A stretch of DNA of 64,000 bases from Vibrio sp. 10N.261.45.E2 (lineage in GTDB: Bacteria; Pseudomonadota; Gammaproteobacteria; Enterobacterales; Vibrionaceae), in NCBI RefSeq assembly GCF_002875705.1, contig NZ_MCZZ01000143.1:1-64000 (forward strand), in the 5' to 3' direction. The first letter of the stretch is position 1. The number at the start of each line of letters is the position of its first letter. Shown piece by piece: positions 26,945 through 35,282 of the stretch. A model generated the notes under the pieces. That model was given only the letters and a program-made list of their open reading frames with translations. It had not been told where the DNA came from and made no database searches. The position numbers were made by a program, and so were the translations under genes.

Positions 26945-29800
26945 TTACGCTTTACGAATATTACAAAGGGTTACTTTCGTTTCCTGCATCAACGTGACAG
27001 GGTCGTAACCGTATGTGGTTGCTGTGTTAGCAGCTTCACCAATAACGTAAGGATCAGTGCCTTCTGGGTATTTAGAACGCAAATCTTCGCCTTGGAACTT
27101 ACCACCGAAGTGGAATGGGATGAATGCCAGACCCGGTTTCACACGACGTGTAACCATCGCTTTTACCTTAATTCGGCCCTTCTCTGCACCCTCAACCCAA
27201 ACATCGTCACCGTCTTTAAAGCCGATGTCGTTTGCATCTTTCGGGTTCACTTCAACAAACATCTCTTGCTGTAGTTCTGCTAGCCAAGGGTTAGAACGGG
27301 TTTCTTCACCACCACCTTCGTACTCAACCAAACGACCAGAGGTCAGGATAATCGGGTATTCGCCAGATTTGTCTTGCTCTTGAATCGACTTGTAAAGCGT
27401 AGGTACACGGAAGATAGCTTCTTTGTCGTCCCACGTTGGGTAATCAGCAACTAGGTCGCGACGTGGCGTGTAAAGCGGCTCACGGTGCAGTGGTACACGG
27501 TCTGGGAATGTCCAAACAATCGCACGCGCTTTTGCATTACCAAACGGGATACAACCGTGCTTGATAGCCACGCGTTGAATACCGCCAGAAACGTCAGTCT
27601 TCCAGTTTTTACCTTCAGCAGAGGCTTTCTCTTCTGCTGTTAGGTCATCCCACCACCCCAGTTGTTTCAGTAGCTTGTCACTGAACTCCGGGTAACCGTC
27701 TTTGATTTCGCTGCCTTTCGAGTAGCTGTCTTCAGCCAATAGGCTTTGACCTTCAAACTCCACACCGAAACGAGTACGGAAGTTACCGCCACCTTGTGCA
27801 ACAGGCTTCGACGTATCGTAAAGGATATGTGTACCTGGGTGTTTCATTTCTGGTGTACCCCAACATGGCCAAGGAAGACCGTAAGTCTCACCATTTGCAG
27901 GCCCGCCTTCTGCTTCCAGAGACGTTTTGTGGAATGTGTGCCAGTTCTGTTGATGCTCTTTCAAACGCTCAGGGCTTTGACCTGTGTAACCGATTGTCCA
28001 CATACCTTTGTTGAATTCACGTGTGATGTCTTCAATCAATGGTTGGTTGTTCTCAACACGGATGTTTTTGAACAGTTGATCAGAGAAACCAAGCTTCTTA
28101 GTAAGAAGGTACATAATTTCGTGGTCAGGCTTAGATTCGAACAGAGGTTCAACAACCTTGTCACGCCACTGTAGAGAACGGTTTGACGCCGTTACACTAC
28201 CATAGGTTTCAAATTGAGTGGTTGCTGGAAGCAAGTAAACACCGTCGGTGCGATCGTTCATTACTGCCGCGACTGTTGGGTATGGGTCAACAATAACCAT
28301 CATATCCAGCTTCTGCATCGCCTTCTTCATCTCTGGACCACGAGTCTGAGAGTTCACTGCGTGACCCCAGTAGAACATGGCACGGATGTTCTCGCGTTGA
28401 CGAATCTTGTCTTTGTCTTCAAGTACGCCATCTACCCAACGAGATACAGGAATACCTGCACTGTTCATTGGTTTTTGACCACCGTATGCGTTGTCGTCGA
28501 AGCGTCCTTTCACCCAGTCAAAGTCGATGTCCCAAACTTTTGACCAGTGACGCCAAGAACCTTCAGACAAGCCGTAGTAGCCTGGAAGTGTGTCAGAAAG
28601 TACGCCAAGGTCAGTTGCGCCCTGTACGTTATCGTGACCACGGAAGATGTTTGCACCGCCGCCTGATTTACCAATGTTACCTAGCGCAAGCTCAAGTACA
28701 CAGTAAGCACGTGTGTTGTTGTTACCAGTCGTGTGTTGAGTACCACCCATACACCAAACGATACAACCCGGACGGTTTTCAGAAAGCAGTTTCGCTGTGT
28801 GGTATACGTCTTGTTCACTAACACCAGTTACGCGTTCAACTTCTGCTGGGTTCCATTTCGCAACTTCTTCACGGATCTCATCCATGCCGAATACACGTTG
28901 GCGGATGAATTCTTTGTCTTCCCATTTATTAGCAAAGACATGCCATAACACACCCCAGATAAACGCGACGTCAGAACCTGGACGAAGAGAAACGTAGTGA
29001 TCAGATTTCGCAGCAGTACGCGTACGACGAGGATCCGCAACAACGATCTTACAGTTGTTCTTCTCTTTCGCGATTAAGATGTGTTGCATCGCAACTGGGT
29101 GAGCTTCTGCTGGGTTTGAGCCAATGAACAGCATCGACTTACAGTTGTGCATGTCATTAAACGAGTTTGTCATCGCACCGTAGCCCCAAGTGTTTGCAAC
29201 ACCGGCTACTGTGGTTGAGTGACAAATACGCGCTTGGTGGTCAACGTTGTTCGTGCCCCAAAGCGACGCCATCTTACGGAATGCGTAAGCTTGCTCGTTA
29301 CTGTGTTTTGCACTACCTAGGAAGTAAACCGAATCAGGGCCAGACTCTTTACGCAGTTCTAGCGCTTTGTTACCGATCTCTTCAATCGCTTGTTCCCAAG
29401 ATAGCTTCTTCCACTTACCGCCTTCCAATTTCATTGGGTACTTAAGACGACGTTCACCGTGGCCGTGCTCACGCAGAGCTGCACCTTTCGCACAGTGTCC
29501 ACCAGCGTTGAATGGGTGGTCGAATGCAGGCTCTTGACCTGTCCAAACACCGTTTTGAACTTCAGCGTAGATACCACAACCCACAGAACAGTGAGAACAG
29601 ATAGTACGTTTCACTTCTGTTTTCGCTTCTGGATCGACTGATTTAGCTTGCGCCTTTTTCATCATGCCTGGAGCGAATAGACTTGCGCCTACTACTGCGC
29701 CACCAGCAGCCAATGAAGTGTTTCTCATGAAGGCACGTCGAGACACGCCTAACTGATTGGTTTCTTTGCTCACACTATCGGAGCGTTTGACAAGTTTCAT
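26945..29800 (-). CDS. Formate dehydrogenase alpha subunit, W/Mo-bis-MGD catalytic subunit
   Basis: A 951-residue catalytic subunit. It has an N-terminal Tat signal with SRRAFMRNTSLAAGG and then a [4Fe-4S] motif CSHCSVGCGIY plus a distal Cys in GGHCAKG. The cofactor ligand is a cysteine (ARICHSTTVAG), where E. coli FdnG has selenocysteine, followed by conserved His. Later bis-MGD-binding blocks follow (FIGSNPAEAHP, VVADPRRTRTA), with a C-terminal molybdopterin-dinucleotide-binding domain. It oxidises formate to CO2 in the periplasm. A tungstate transporter 15 kb away suggests tungsten as a possible metal. Confidence 0.95.
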   Translation of the reverse strand: MKLVKRSDSVSKETNQLGVSRRAFMRNTSLAAGGAVVGASLFAPGMMKKAQAKSVDPEAKTEVKRTICSHCSVGCGIYAEVQNGVWTGQEPAFDHPFNAGGHCAKGAALREHGHGERRLKYPMKLEGGKWKKLSWEQAIEEIGNKALELRKESGPDSVYFLGSAKHSNEQAYAFRKMASLWGTNNVDHQARICHSTTVAGVANTWGYGAMTNSFNDMHNCKSMLFIGSNPAEAHPVAMQHILIAKEKNNCKIVVADPRRTRTAAKSDHYVSLRPGSDVAFIWGVLWHVFANKWEDKEFIRQRVFGMDEIREEVAKWNPAEVERVTGVSEQDVYHTAKLLSENRPGCIVWCMGGTQHTTGNNNTRAYCVLELALGNIGKSGGGANIFRGHDNVQGATDLGVLSDTLPGYYGLSEGSWRHWSKVWDIDFDWVKGRFDDNAYGGQKPMNSAGIPVSRWVDGVLEDKDKIRQRENIRAMFYWGHAVNSQTRGPEMKKAMQKLDMMVIVDPYPTVAAVMNDRTDGVYLLPATTQFETYGSVTASNRSLQWRDKVVEPLFESKPDHEIMYLLTKKLGFSDQLFKNIRVENNQPLIEDITREFNKGMWTIGYTGQSPERLKEHQQNWHTFHKTSLEAEGGPANGETYGLPWPCWGTPEMKHPGTHILYDTSKPVAQGGGNFRTRFGVEFEGQSLLAEDSYSKGSEIKDGYPEFSDKLLKQLGWWDDLTAEEKASAEGKNWKTDVSGGIQRVAIKHGCIPFGNAKARAIVWTFPDRVPLHREPLYTPRRDLVADYPTWDDKEAIFRVPTLYKSIQEQDKSGEYPIILTSGRLVEYEGGGEETRSNPWLAELQQEMFVEVNPKDANDIGFKDGDDVWVEGAEKGRIKVKAMVTRRVKPGLAFIPFHFGGKFQGEDLRSKYPEGTDPYVIGEAANTATTYGYDPVTLMQETKVTLCNIRKA

Positions 29801-29810
29801 CCGTTATCTC

Positions 29811-30014
29811 CTAAAGTGTGTCGTAGTAATCGCGAATATGTTGCGTTTCACGATACCCAGTCTTCTTCACGTCTTCTTTCGAAATTTCAACAGTTTCTGA
29901 AGCGGTTGCCACTTTAGTTGTACCAGCGACAACGGCACCAGCAACGGCTGCAGTCGTCAAGCCTTTGAGTAAGTCCCTACGGCTTGTATTTATATCTTTA
30001 TTATCTTTCATCAT
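29811..30014 (-). CDS. Small twin-arginine protein of the FDH operon (FdhX-like)
   Basis: A 67-residue protein that is little more than a Tat signal (NTSRRDLLKGLTTAAVAGAVVAG) plus about 25 residues ending RETQHIRDYYDTL. Such mini-proteins precede fdhA in vibrios and shewanellae. A helper for export or assembly of the alpha subunit is likely; no catalytic residue is present. It sits 10 bases before fdhA. Confidence 0.8.
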   Translation of the reverse strand: MMKDNKDINTSRRDLLKGLTTAAVAGAVVAGTTKVATASETVEISKEDVKKTGYRETQHIRDYYDTL

Positions 30015-30089
30015 TGCTTCCTTACCTTACGGTAGATCTTTTTTTGGAGGCTTAATGCCCCTCTATCGATATAATCGCGTACTGCTCGA

Positions 30090-30728
30090 TTACTCGTAAT
30101 CAGTGACGTTTTTCACATCAATCTTTAATTTGTGCTTACTGCTTTTTGTATTCACGCTAAAACGTACTTGTTCTAACGTTAAGAATGCTTCACATAGCTG
30201 AGCGGCCGATTTGTAGAAGTTCGCGCTTTCGGCCCCTTCAAGCTGACTAGTGAAAGAGTTGAACCAAGGGCCAAGATGCTTATTGAATACCGCTTGTTGC
30301 AGTGCTTCTTCCTCAGCAGTTAGCATGGCCATCACTTCACACAATGCAGCGATATGATCTTCTGGTTCTTTCACTTTATCGTCACGCTCAATGCCTAAAA
30401 GCTCTAAGTCACGACGAATCTCTGCCAATGGTTTTTCCATCATCGCGCCAGTGCGATGCCAAGAACCAAATGGAACGACCTCTCCGCGACCAATGCCGAT
30501 GAACAAATCTTGATATTCGTCTTCAAGAGCTTCACGGTTTGATTCTGTTGCCGCTTGTTGAATCGCAATCCAAGCTTTTTGCATCGCGCTTTCAGACGCT
30601 TCAATGTCTAGTGTTTTTAGAAAGTCGATCACCTCTTCAGAAGGTGCGCTACGAAACAGTGCAGATAGAACCAAATAAATCTCAGTTCTTAGTGTCTGTT
30701 CTTGTGCCTGATCCAAATTCGTTTCCAA
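30090..30728 (-). CDS. TorD-family chaperone for formate dehydrogenase
   Basis: A 212-residue all-helical cytoplasmic protein with the TorD/DmsD pattern: LFIGIGRGEVVPFGSW (the VPFGSWH hallmark), RRDLELLGI, PEDHIAALCEVMA. It would bind the Tat signal of the catalytic subunit and hold it for cofactor loading. It lies between the Fe-S protein and the mini-Tat gene. Confidence 0.88.
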   Translation of the reverse strand: METNLDQAQEQTLRTEIYLVLSALFRSAPSEEVIDFLKTLDIEASESAMQKAWIAIQQAATESNREALEDEYQDLFIGIGRGEVVPFGSWHRTGAMMEKPLAEIRRDLELLGIERDDKVKEPEDHIAALCEVMAMLTAEEEALQQAVFNKHLGPWFNSFTSQLEGAESANFYKSAAQLCEAFLTLEQVRFSVNTKSSKHKLKIDVKNVTDYE

Positions 30729-30737
30729 GGCTAACTC

Positions 30738-32399
30738 CTAGTATTTCAATTGTTTCAATGGGTCTTGAGCCATTGAATCGAACATATCCACTACACGACA
30801 GTCTTCACACATAGCAATACGATTAATCGCTGCTTCATCTGAGAAATGAGAGTGACCACGTAACTTGTTCTGTAACATATCAATCATGGATTGAGGTGCG
30901 AATGGCTTATGACAACGAATACATTCCGCTGCTTTCTCTTCATGAATCACAACTGCTTTCTGACGTTCTTCTTTCACCCAGTTCATGCGAGGCGTAAGAG
31001 TCAGAACATTTTCAGGACACGCTTTTTCACACAGGCCACATTGAATACAGTCTTGTTCTACAAACTTAAGTGATGGAGAAGCACCGTCGGTATGAAGTGC
31101 GCGTGTCGGACAAACCGCCACACAACTCATACACAAAGTACAACCTTTGCTTTCACACGAAACCGTGCCATATGGCGCGTTTGAAGGAAGCTCTACAATG
31201 TTCTCAACTGGAATACGAGATGAAGACATTGCATCAAGTGCTGTGAATAGACGTTGGCGCTTGTTGCCTTGAAGATCGCCAAGTACAAGATCGAATGAAT
31301 CTACGCATAATGTTGGAGGACCTTCACGTAGAGACTCTAAGTACAAAATATCGATGGTTTCTTTTGGAATACCGATTTGGTCTAGTAGCTCTTGAGCGAT
31401 CCCTACTTCGTTATTCAGAACTCGAATGATGGTTTCTGGCATAAAACGAGATGCTGCAAACAGAACCTGAGTTGCACCATTTACTAAAGCTGCAAACCAA
31501 GTATCAATACCAATAGATGGAAGTTCTTCAACAACGATTGGAATGACGTTATCTGGTAGCGCTTTAAGAGCCATCACATTGTAGGTTTCATGACGTGAGC
31601 TACAGATAAGCACGATAGGATCAAGACCGCCCGCTTGCTCGTAATTCGCTAGCGTACGTTCTATGAATTTTTGAGTATCGTCAGGATTAGGCAACGCGTA
31701 AGAGATTGCTTCTGTCGGACAGCTCGTTGCACAAGTACCAACGCCTTGACATAGGTAAGGGTTGATCTCAATCTTATGGCCGGTTTTATCTGAGCCTTCA
31801 CTTGACAGTGCGCCAGCAGGACAAGCATCAACACAACGCTCACAACCTTTTACGCCACGAGAACTGTGCGCACAAAGGTCAGTGTCTAGACGGAAGAACT
31901 TAGGTTTATCGAACGTGCCCATTAGCGTTGGAATCTCTTCCAGTGCTTCAGCCAGTTTTGGATAGCCACGGCCTACTGGGTAATAACCAGGTACAGGCAC
32001 TTCTTCTGTCATGCAGCTATTCAGACATAGGTCTAGAACAACATCGAAACAATCGTGATTAATCGCGACTTTCGCTAGGTTACTTGATGTGCCTTTATTT
32101 TCGATCACAACTTCAAACGTGCCAAGGAAACCCGATACTTGAACCGAATTCGCAAAGTACAGTTCTGGGTTTGTGCCCTTTTCGCCGTCTGTCGACAATA
32201 AGGTTAGGCTCGTCAATTGAGGTAATTGCGCCGCAGCACTTTCAATGATCGCAGTTGGACCAATAACAAGAGTATTACCGCCGCTTTCGTAGCTAACAGT
32301 AGGTGGAATCAGATTTGTTAACTCAACTGTATTTTCAAATGCATACAGTCTTGCTTTAGCGTTATTTGAAGTTGCTTGTTCTAATAATTGTTTAAGCAT
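30738..32399 (-). CDS. Multi-cluster 4Fe-4S protein, first gene of the FDH operon
   Basis: A 553-residue soluble protein. An N-terminal region of ~170 residues has no motif I can name. It is followed by a double ferredoxin (CERCVDACPAG, CQGVGTCATSCPTEA), then a segment of ~120 residues resembling an MvhD/FlpD-like domain (VLICSSRHE), a second double ferredoxin (CTLCMSCVAVCPTRA, CIQCGLCEKACPENV), and a C-terminal CxxC pair (CIRCHKP, CEDCRVV) that may bind metal. Sixteen ferredoxin-type cysteines predict four [4Fe-4S] clusters. It probably carries electrons during FDH maturation or oxidation; the exact partner is unknown. A sigma54 promoter lies 167 bases upstream. Confidence 0.85.
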   Translation of the reverse strand: MLKQLLEQATSNNAKARLYAFENTVELTNLIPPTVSYESGGNTLVIGPTAIIESAAAQLPQLTSLTLLSTDGEKGTNPELYFANSVQVSGFLGTFEVVIENKGTSSNLAKVAINHDCFDVVLDLCLNSCMTEEVPVPGYYPVGRGYPKLAEALEEIPTLMGTFDKPKFFRLDTDLCAHSSRGVKGCERCVDACPAGALSSEGSDKTGHKIEINPYLCQGVGTCATSCPTEAISYALPNPDDTQKFIERTLANYEQAGGLDPIVLICSSRHETYNVMALKALPDNVIPIVVEELPSIGIDTWFAALVNGATQVLFAASRFMPETIIRVLNNEVGIAQELLDQIGIPKETIDILYLESLREGPPTLCVDSFDLVLGDLQGNKRQRLFTALDAMSSSRIPVENIVELPSNAPYGTVSCESKGCTLCMSCVAVCPTRALHTDGASPSLKFVEQDCIQCGLCEKACPENVLTLTPRMNWVKEERQKAVVIHEEKAAECIRCHKPFAPQSMIDMLQNKLRGHSHFSDEAAINRIAMCEDCRVVDMFDSMAQDPLKQLKY

Positions 32400-32565
32400 T
32401 GCTCAGTTCCATCTTTGGACATGGATAATCTGTTCAACTTTCATTGTAGTAAGCGATAGAGAACTTGCTGAGTAATCCGTTAACAACTAACCCTTTAGCT
32501 AGTGTGCCGTTCGTCAGACCGTGAACTCGTCTATCTACAAAAAAATTGATAATGAACGTTATTTA

Positions 32566-32580
32566 GCAAATGCCATGCCA
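32566..32580 (-). promoter_or_regulatory. Sigma54 promoter of the FDH operon
   Basis: On the minus strand TGGCAT-GGCAT-TTGCT has the GG and GC elements at the -24/-12 spacing of TGGCAC-N5-TTGCW, with one mismatch. It drives the gene at 30738-32399 and those behind it, with a 5' leader of roughly 155 bases. Confidence 0.72.
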
Positions 32581-32637
32581 GTTTAATAAGGCTTATATAT
32601 CAGTAATTTAATACTTTATAGCGTTTATTGTGCGTAT

Positions 32638-32671
32638 AAAAAAACCGCTTGGGACATTTTGTCGCAAGCGG
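32638..32671 (-). terminator. Terminator of DUF3305-DUF3306, with embedded operator
   Basis: Inverted repeat CCGCTTG/CAAGCGG (32645-32651, 32665-32671) with an A-run to the left that is a T-tract on the minus strand. The top of the hairpin is formed by the GACATTTTGTC element. Confidence 0.72.
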
Positions 32672-32699
32672 CTCATTGAGTGTTTAGTCAAAATGTACC
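32651..32699 (-). promoter_or_regulatory. Candidate enhancer pair of the FDH sigma54 promoter
   Basis: GGGACATTTTGTCGC (32651-32665) and TAGTCAAAATGTACC (32685-32699) fit GGGACA-N3-TGTMCC, the first well, the second partly. They lie about 80 and 115 bases upstream of the sigma54 element. The same motif occurs ahead of tupA. Confidence 0.55.
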
Positions 32700-33397
32700 T
32701 ATTTTTTGTGTGGTATATTTTGTCCCATCTCTTTCAGGTCAGCTTCGTCTGACTCTGTAGCGCTAACATCTAACACTGTGCTTTTATACAGTTCTTTTTC
32801 TTCTTCTGTTATTTCGGCACTTTGTGAAGCTTTAAGTTCATTATCAGACATCTCAAGATCGCTTTCAGAATTCCCTAGAACTTCACTTTCATCTTGATTA
32901 TCAATGGTTTGTTCTTCTTCTGGAGCAGTTTCTTCTTCCGTTTTATCTTTAACCCAATCACGCAAGGTTTCCGCAACCCCTTCAGAAAGAGACTTCAAAT
33001 TACTGTAATCGTCGTCGTAATCATCTAAACCATCACGAACGTTAAACTCTTCCGAGAGAAATAATTTGCGTAGTGCAGCTTTTTTTACGCTTTCTGAGGC
33101 CTCTGACACCAATAATTGAGCAACAGACAGGTCTTCAGTCGTTCCTGATGCTATCTCCTGAGAGTCAATAGCTTGAGATTCGACAGCATCAGTTTCTTGA
33201 TTACTTTTAGAAGACTCATTTTCTAAAGTCTCAGGATCTAATGACTCCGATCCTTCTACGTCTATAGTTGAAGCTGCAGTCGAAGCCTTTGTGGACGTAA
33301 GCTCTGTTTCCTCAAGTGTTAGCTCTGCTTTTGATGGTTCATCAGTCGATTCATCAAGCTTTCGTTGAGACCAACGGCTAAAAAAGTTAGTTGCCAT
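32699..33397 (-). CDS. DUF3306-like acidic protein linked to formate dehydrogenase
   Basis: A 232-residue, very acidic cytoplasmic protein. The N-terminus MATNFFSRWSQRK is basic, followed by a low-complexity Glu/Ser/Thr stretch (about 20-90). A more structured block is APR-like in position (LRKLFLSEEFNVRDGLDDYDDDY), and the tail is acidic. The start at 33397 has AGGT in range and overlaps DUF3305 by 11 bases. DUF3305 and DUF3306 genes accompany fdh clusters in many proteobacteria, but their role is unknown. The family assignment is from memory and context. Confidence 0.78.
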   Translation of the reverse strand: MATNFFSRWSQRKLDESTDEPSKAELTLEETELTSTKASTAASTIDVEGSESLDPETLENESSKSNQETDAVESQAIDSQEIASGTTEDLSVAQLLVSEASESVKKAALRKLFLSEEFNVRDGLDDYDDDYSNLKSLSEGVAETLRDWVKDKTEEETAPEEEQTIDNQDESEVLGNSESDLEMSDNELKASQSAEITEEEKELYKSTVLDVSATESDEADLKEMGQNIPHKK

Positions 33398-33851
33398 TCG
33401 AACGACCTGCACCTTTACGTTTCTTACGTCTTGTCTCTAACAATTCGCCATGACGACCAATGAACGCTTCCATCCAAGCTTGTACAGGTAATGGAATATC
33501 GTATGAAAGTACTTGGTTGTCACCGTCCATGTATTGTCCTGCAACGGTTTGTGATGCCGTAAGTAACTGAATAACTGGCTTTACATCAGAATCGACATTA
33601 TCCATTACTAAGAAAAGCTTAGGTTGCTGAGAGCTTAGGTTGAATCGATAGTCTGTGCGTTCGTCTTTATGTAACTGCAGCAAACAAACGTCTTGCGTAT
33701 CGTCTTCTGGTGATAATTCAAACCCGGTCAATTCCCACTGCGTTGTTACCCAGATACCTGTTTTGATCTCTTTCTCTATTCTTTGGACACCGATTGGCCA
33801 AGCTGCTTCTGTTTTTTCATATTGTTCTTTGAATTCTTTTATCTCAGACAT
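33387..33851 (-). CDS. DUF3305-like protein linked to formate dehydrogenase
   Basis: A 154-residue cytoplasmic protein with the block AWPIGVQRIEKEIKTGIWVTTQWELTG, which I associate with DUF3305, and a basic C-terminus (ETRRKKRKGAGRSN). It is followed with 11-base overlap by the DUF3306-like gene. It would be made together with FDH, in whose gene cluster this pair is always found as far as I recall. No catalytic motif is visible. Confidence 0.78.
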   Translation of the reverse strand: MSEIKEFKEQYEKTEAAWPIGVQRIEKEIKTGIWVTTQWELTGFELSPEDDTQDVCLLQLHKDERTDYRFNLSSQQPKLFLVMDNVDSDVKPVIQLLTASQTVAGQYMDGDNQVLSYDIPLPVQAWMEAFIGRHGELLETRRKKRKGAGRSNGN

Positions 33852-33889
33852 ACTTCACCCAATTGATTTTCTTTGCTCTGAATGCACTT

Positions 33890-33904
33890 AGGACATTTTG
33901 TACT
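33890..33904. promoter_or_regulatory. GACA-N3-TGTM element beside DUF3305
   Basis: AGGACATTTTGTACT, 39 bases upstream of the DUF3305 start codon. It matches the element found upstream of the FDH and tupA promoters. Confidence 0.45.
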
Positions 33905-33930
33905 GTGCGCAATCATATACACCCTACAAA

Positions 33931-33945
33931 GCAATAAACACGCCA
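33931..33945 (-). promoter_or_regulatory. Possible sigma54 promoter of DUF3305-DUF3306
   Basis: The minus strand reads TGGCGT-N5-TTGCTT, two mismatches in the -24 box. It lies 80 bases before the DUF3305 start; the nearest enhancer-like element is downstream of it, which is unusual. Confidence 0.4.
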
Positions 33946-34105
33946 ATACAGGTTAACTTCACGTGCGTACCTATCGCGTTCGTTATTAACTTGTCACTAT
34001 AACGTTAGTCGATACCGGTTATTTCAGACAACTTCCCCCGGTGAACTCTCATATTTTGCGCTATTTTAATCTAATGCTTCATGTTTAAACGAATCCCCGT
34101 TATTT

Positions 34106-34120
34106 TGGAATAAGATTTGC
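34106..34120 (+). promoter_or_regulatory. Weak sigma54-like site ahead of fdhD
   Basis: TGGAAT-N5-TTGC, with correct GG/GC spacing but a poor -24 box, 151 bases before fdhD. Confidence 0.25.
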
Positions 34121-34271
34121 TTTAGCTATTCGCAACACTATCGTGTGTTCTAGAGCGGTAATCGAAATTAAGGCTTTAGCGACACCAACAAGCTAGCGCA
34201 TTGATGAATTAGAGCTTTATTGCTCTTGTTGACTTCTTATCTCATAAAATCGCTATCTCATTAACTAGGAA

Positions 34272-35123
34272 ATGACTGTGGTAAAACCAAACATAATAAA
34301 AACCAGTGAGAACCCACTTCAGACAATCGAAGTTGAAGTGTTTGATGAATATGGCGAAAAGCTAACGAAACAAATCGCGTGTGAGCGCCCTCTTACCGTG
34401 ATGTTGAACTGGAAAGAGATCGTAACGTTAATGACATTGGGTTCTCGTCCTGAGTCATTGGTATTAGGTTATTTGAAGAACCAAAGCTTCCTGTCTGATC
34501 CAGAAGCCATTGAATCTATCATTATCGATTGGGAAACCAGCTCTGCAGCGGTTATCACCAAAGAAGACACGAGCCAACTTGAGCAAGCGCTTAAGAAGAA
34601 GACAGTCACCTCTGGCTGTGGTCAAGGCACCATGTATGGCAACGTGATGAAGCAGTTGGAAGATTACCAAGTGCCTCAAACTAAGATTAAGCAATCTGAA
34701 ATCTACACTGCGCTTGAAGCGCTGACTCATTATAACGATACCTACAAGAAAGCCGGTGCAGTGCACGGTTGCGCAGTTTGTAAAGACGACAAGGTTCTAT
34801 CGTTTGTTGAAGATGTTGGCCGACACAATGCCGTTGATACATTGGCTGGTGAGATGTGGCTTAACAAAGAGTCAGGTGAAGACAAGATCTTCTACACCAC
34901 AGGCCGTTTAACGTCTGAGATGGTGATTAAGGTTGCACAGATGGGCATCCCTGTTCTGTTATCACGTTCTGGCGTAACGCAAATGGGCTTGGACTTGGCT
35001 CAGAAGTTCGGCATCACCACGATTGCACGCGCAAAAGGTTTACGCTTCCAAGTGTTCACAGGTGCAGACAAGATTGATTTTGATGTAAAAGGTGAACAAT
35101 CAGCAGCCGGACAAAAAGCGTGA
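34272..35123 (+). CDS. fdhD: Sulfur carrier for formate dehydrogenase cofactor (FdhD)
   Basis: A 283-residue sulfurtransferase that moves sulfur from IscS to the Mo/W-bis-MGD of FDH. The CxxC active motif is in VHGCAVCKDDK. Further hallmarks: TSGCGQGTMYG, VEDVGRHNAVDTLAGEMWL, FYTTGRLTSEMVIKV, RSGVTQMG. ATG at 34272 has AGGA only one base away; a GTG at 34278 would have better spacing (7 bases), so the start is uncertain by two codons. It is divergent from DUF3305. Confidence 0.94.
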   Translation: MTVVKPNIIKTSENPLQTIEVEVFDEYGEKLTKQIACERPLTVMLNWKEIVTLMTLGSRPESLVLGYLKNQSFLSDPEAIESIIIDWETSSAAVITKEDTSQLEQALKKKTVTSGCGQGTMYGNVMKQLEDYQVPQTKIKQSEIYTALEALTHYNDTYKKAGAVHGCAVCKDDKVLSFVEDVGRHNAVDTLAGEMWLNKESGEDKIFYTTGRLTSEMVIKVAQMGIPVLLSRSGVTQMGLDLAQKFGITTIARAKGLRFQVFTGADKIDFDVKGEQSAAGQKA

Positions 35124-35203
35124 GTTCGATTTGGTGATTCGCTAACTGCTTTTAATGTGTAATCCTGATGTAAAGAGTTAGCGGCTCACAACATATAGAT
35201 ACA

Positions 35204-35240
35204 AAAACGCCGTCATACTAAAAGTACGACGGCGTTTTAT
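35204..35240. terminator. Bidirectional terminator between fdhD and ybiT
   Basis: Stem AAAACGCCGTC/GACGGCGTTTT (35204-35214, 35228-35238) flanked by A and T runs; the genes converge on it. Confidence 0.92.
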
Positions 35241-35282
35241 TAATTCAAGCATATGTAGTTAAAACTACGGCTCGTTTAATGC

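Noticed and set aside
27746..28174. 142-codon frame opposite fdhA
   Set aside because: It is antisense to a certain gene, with Cys/Arg-rich composition typical of a shadow frame.
28900..29300. Selenocysteine codon in FDH alpha
   Set aside because: The frame is continuous and the ligand position is a Cys codon.
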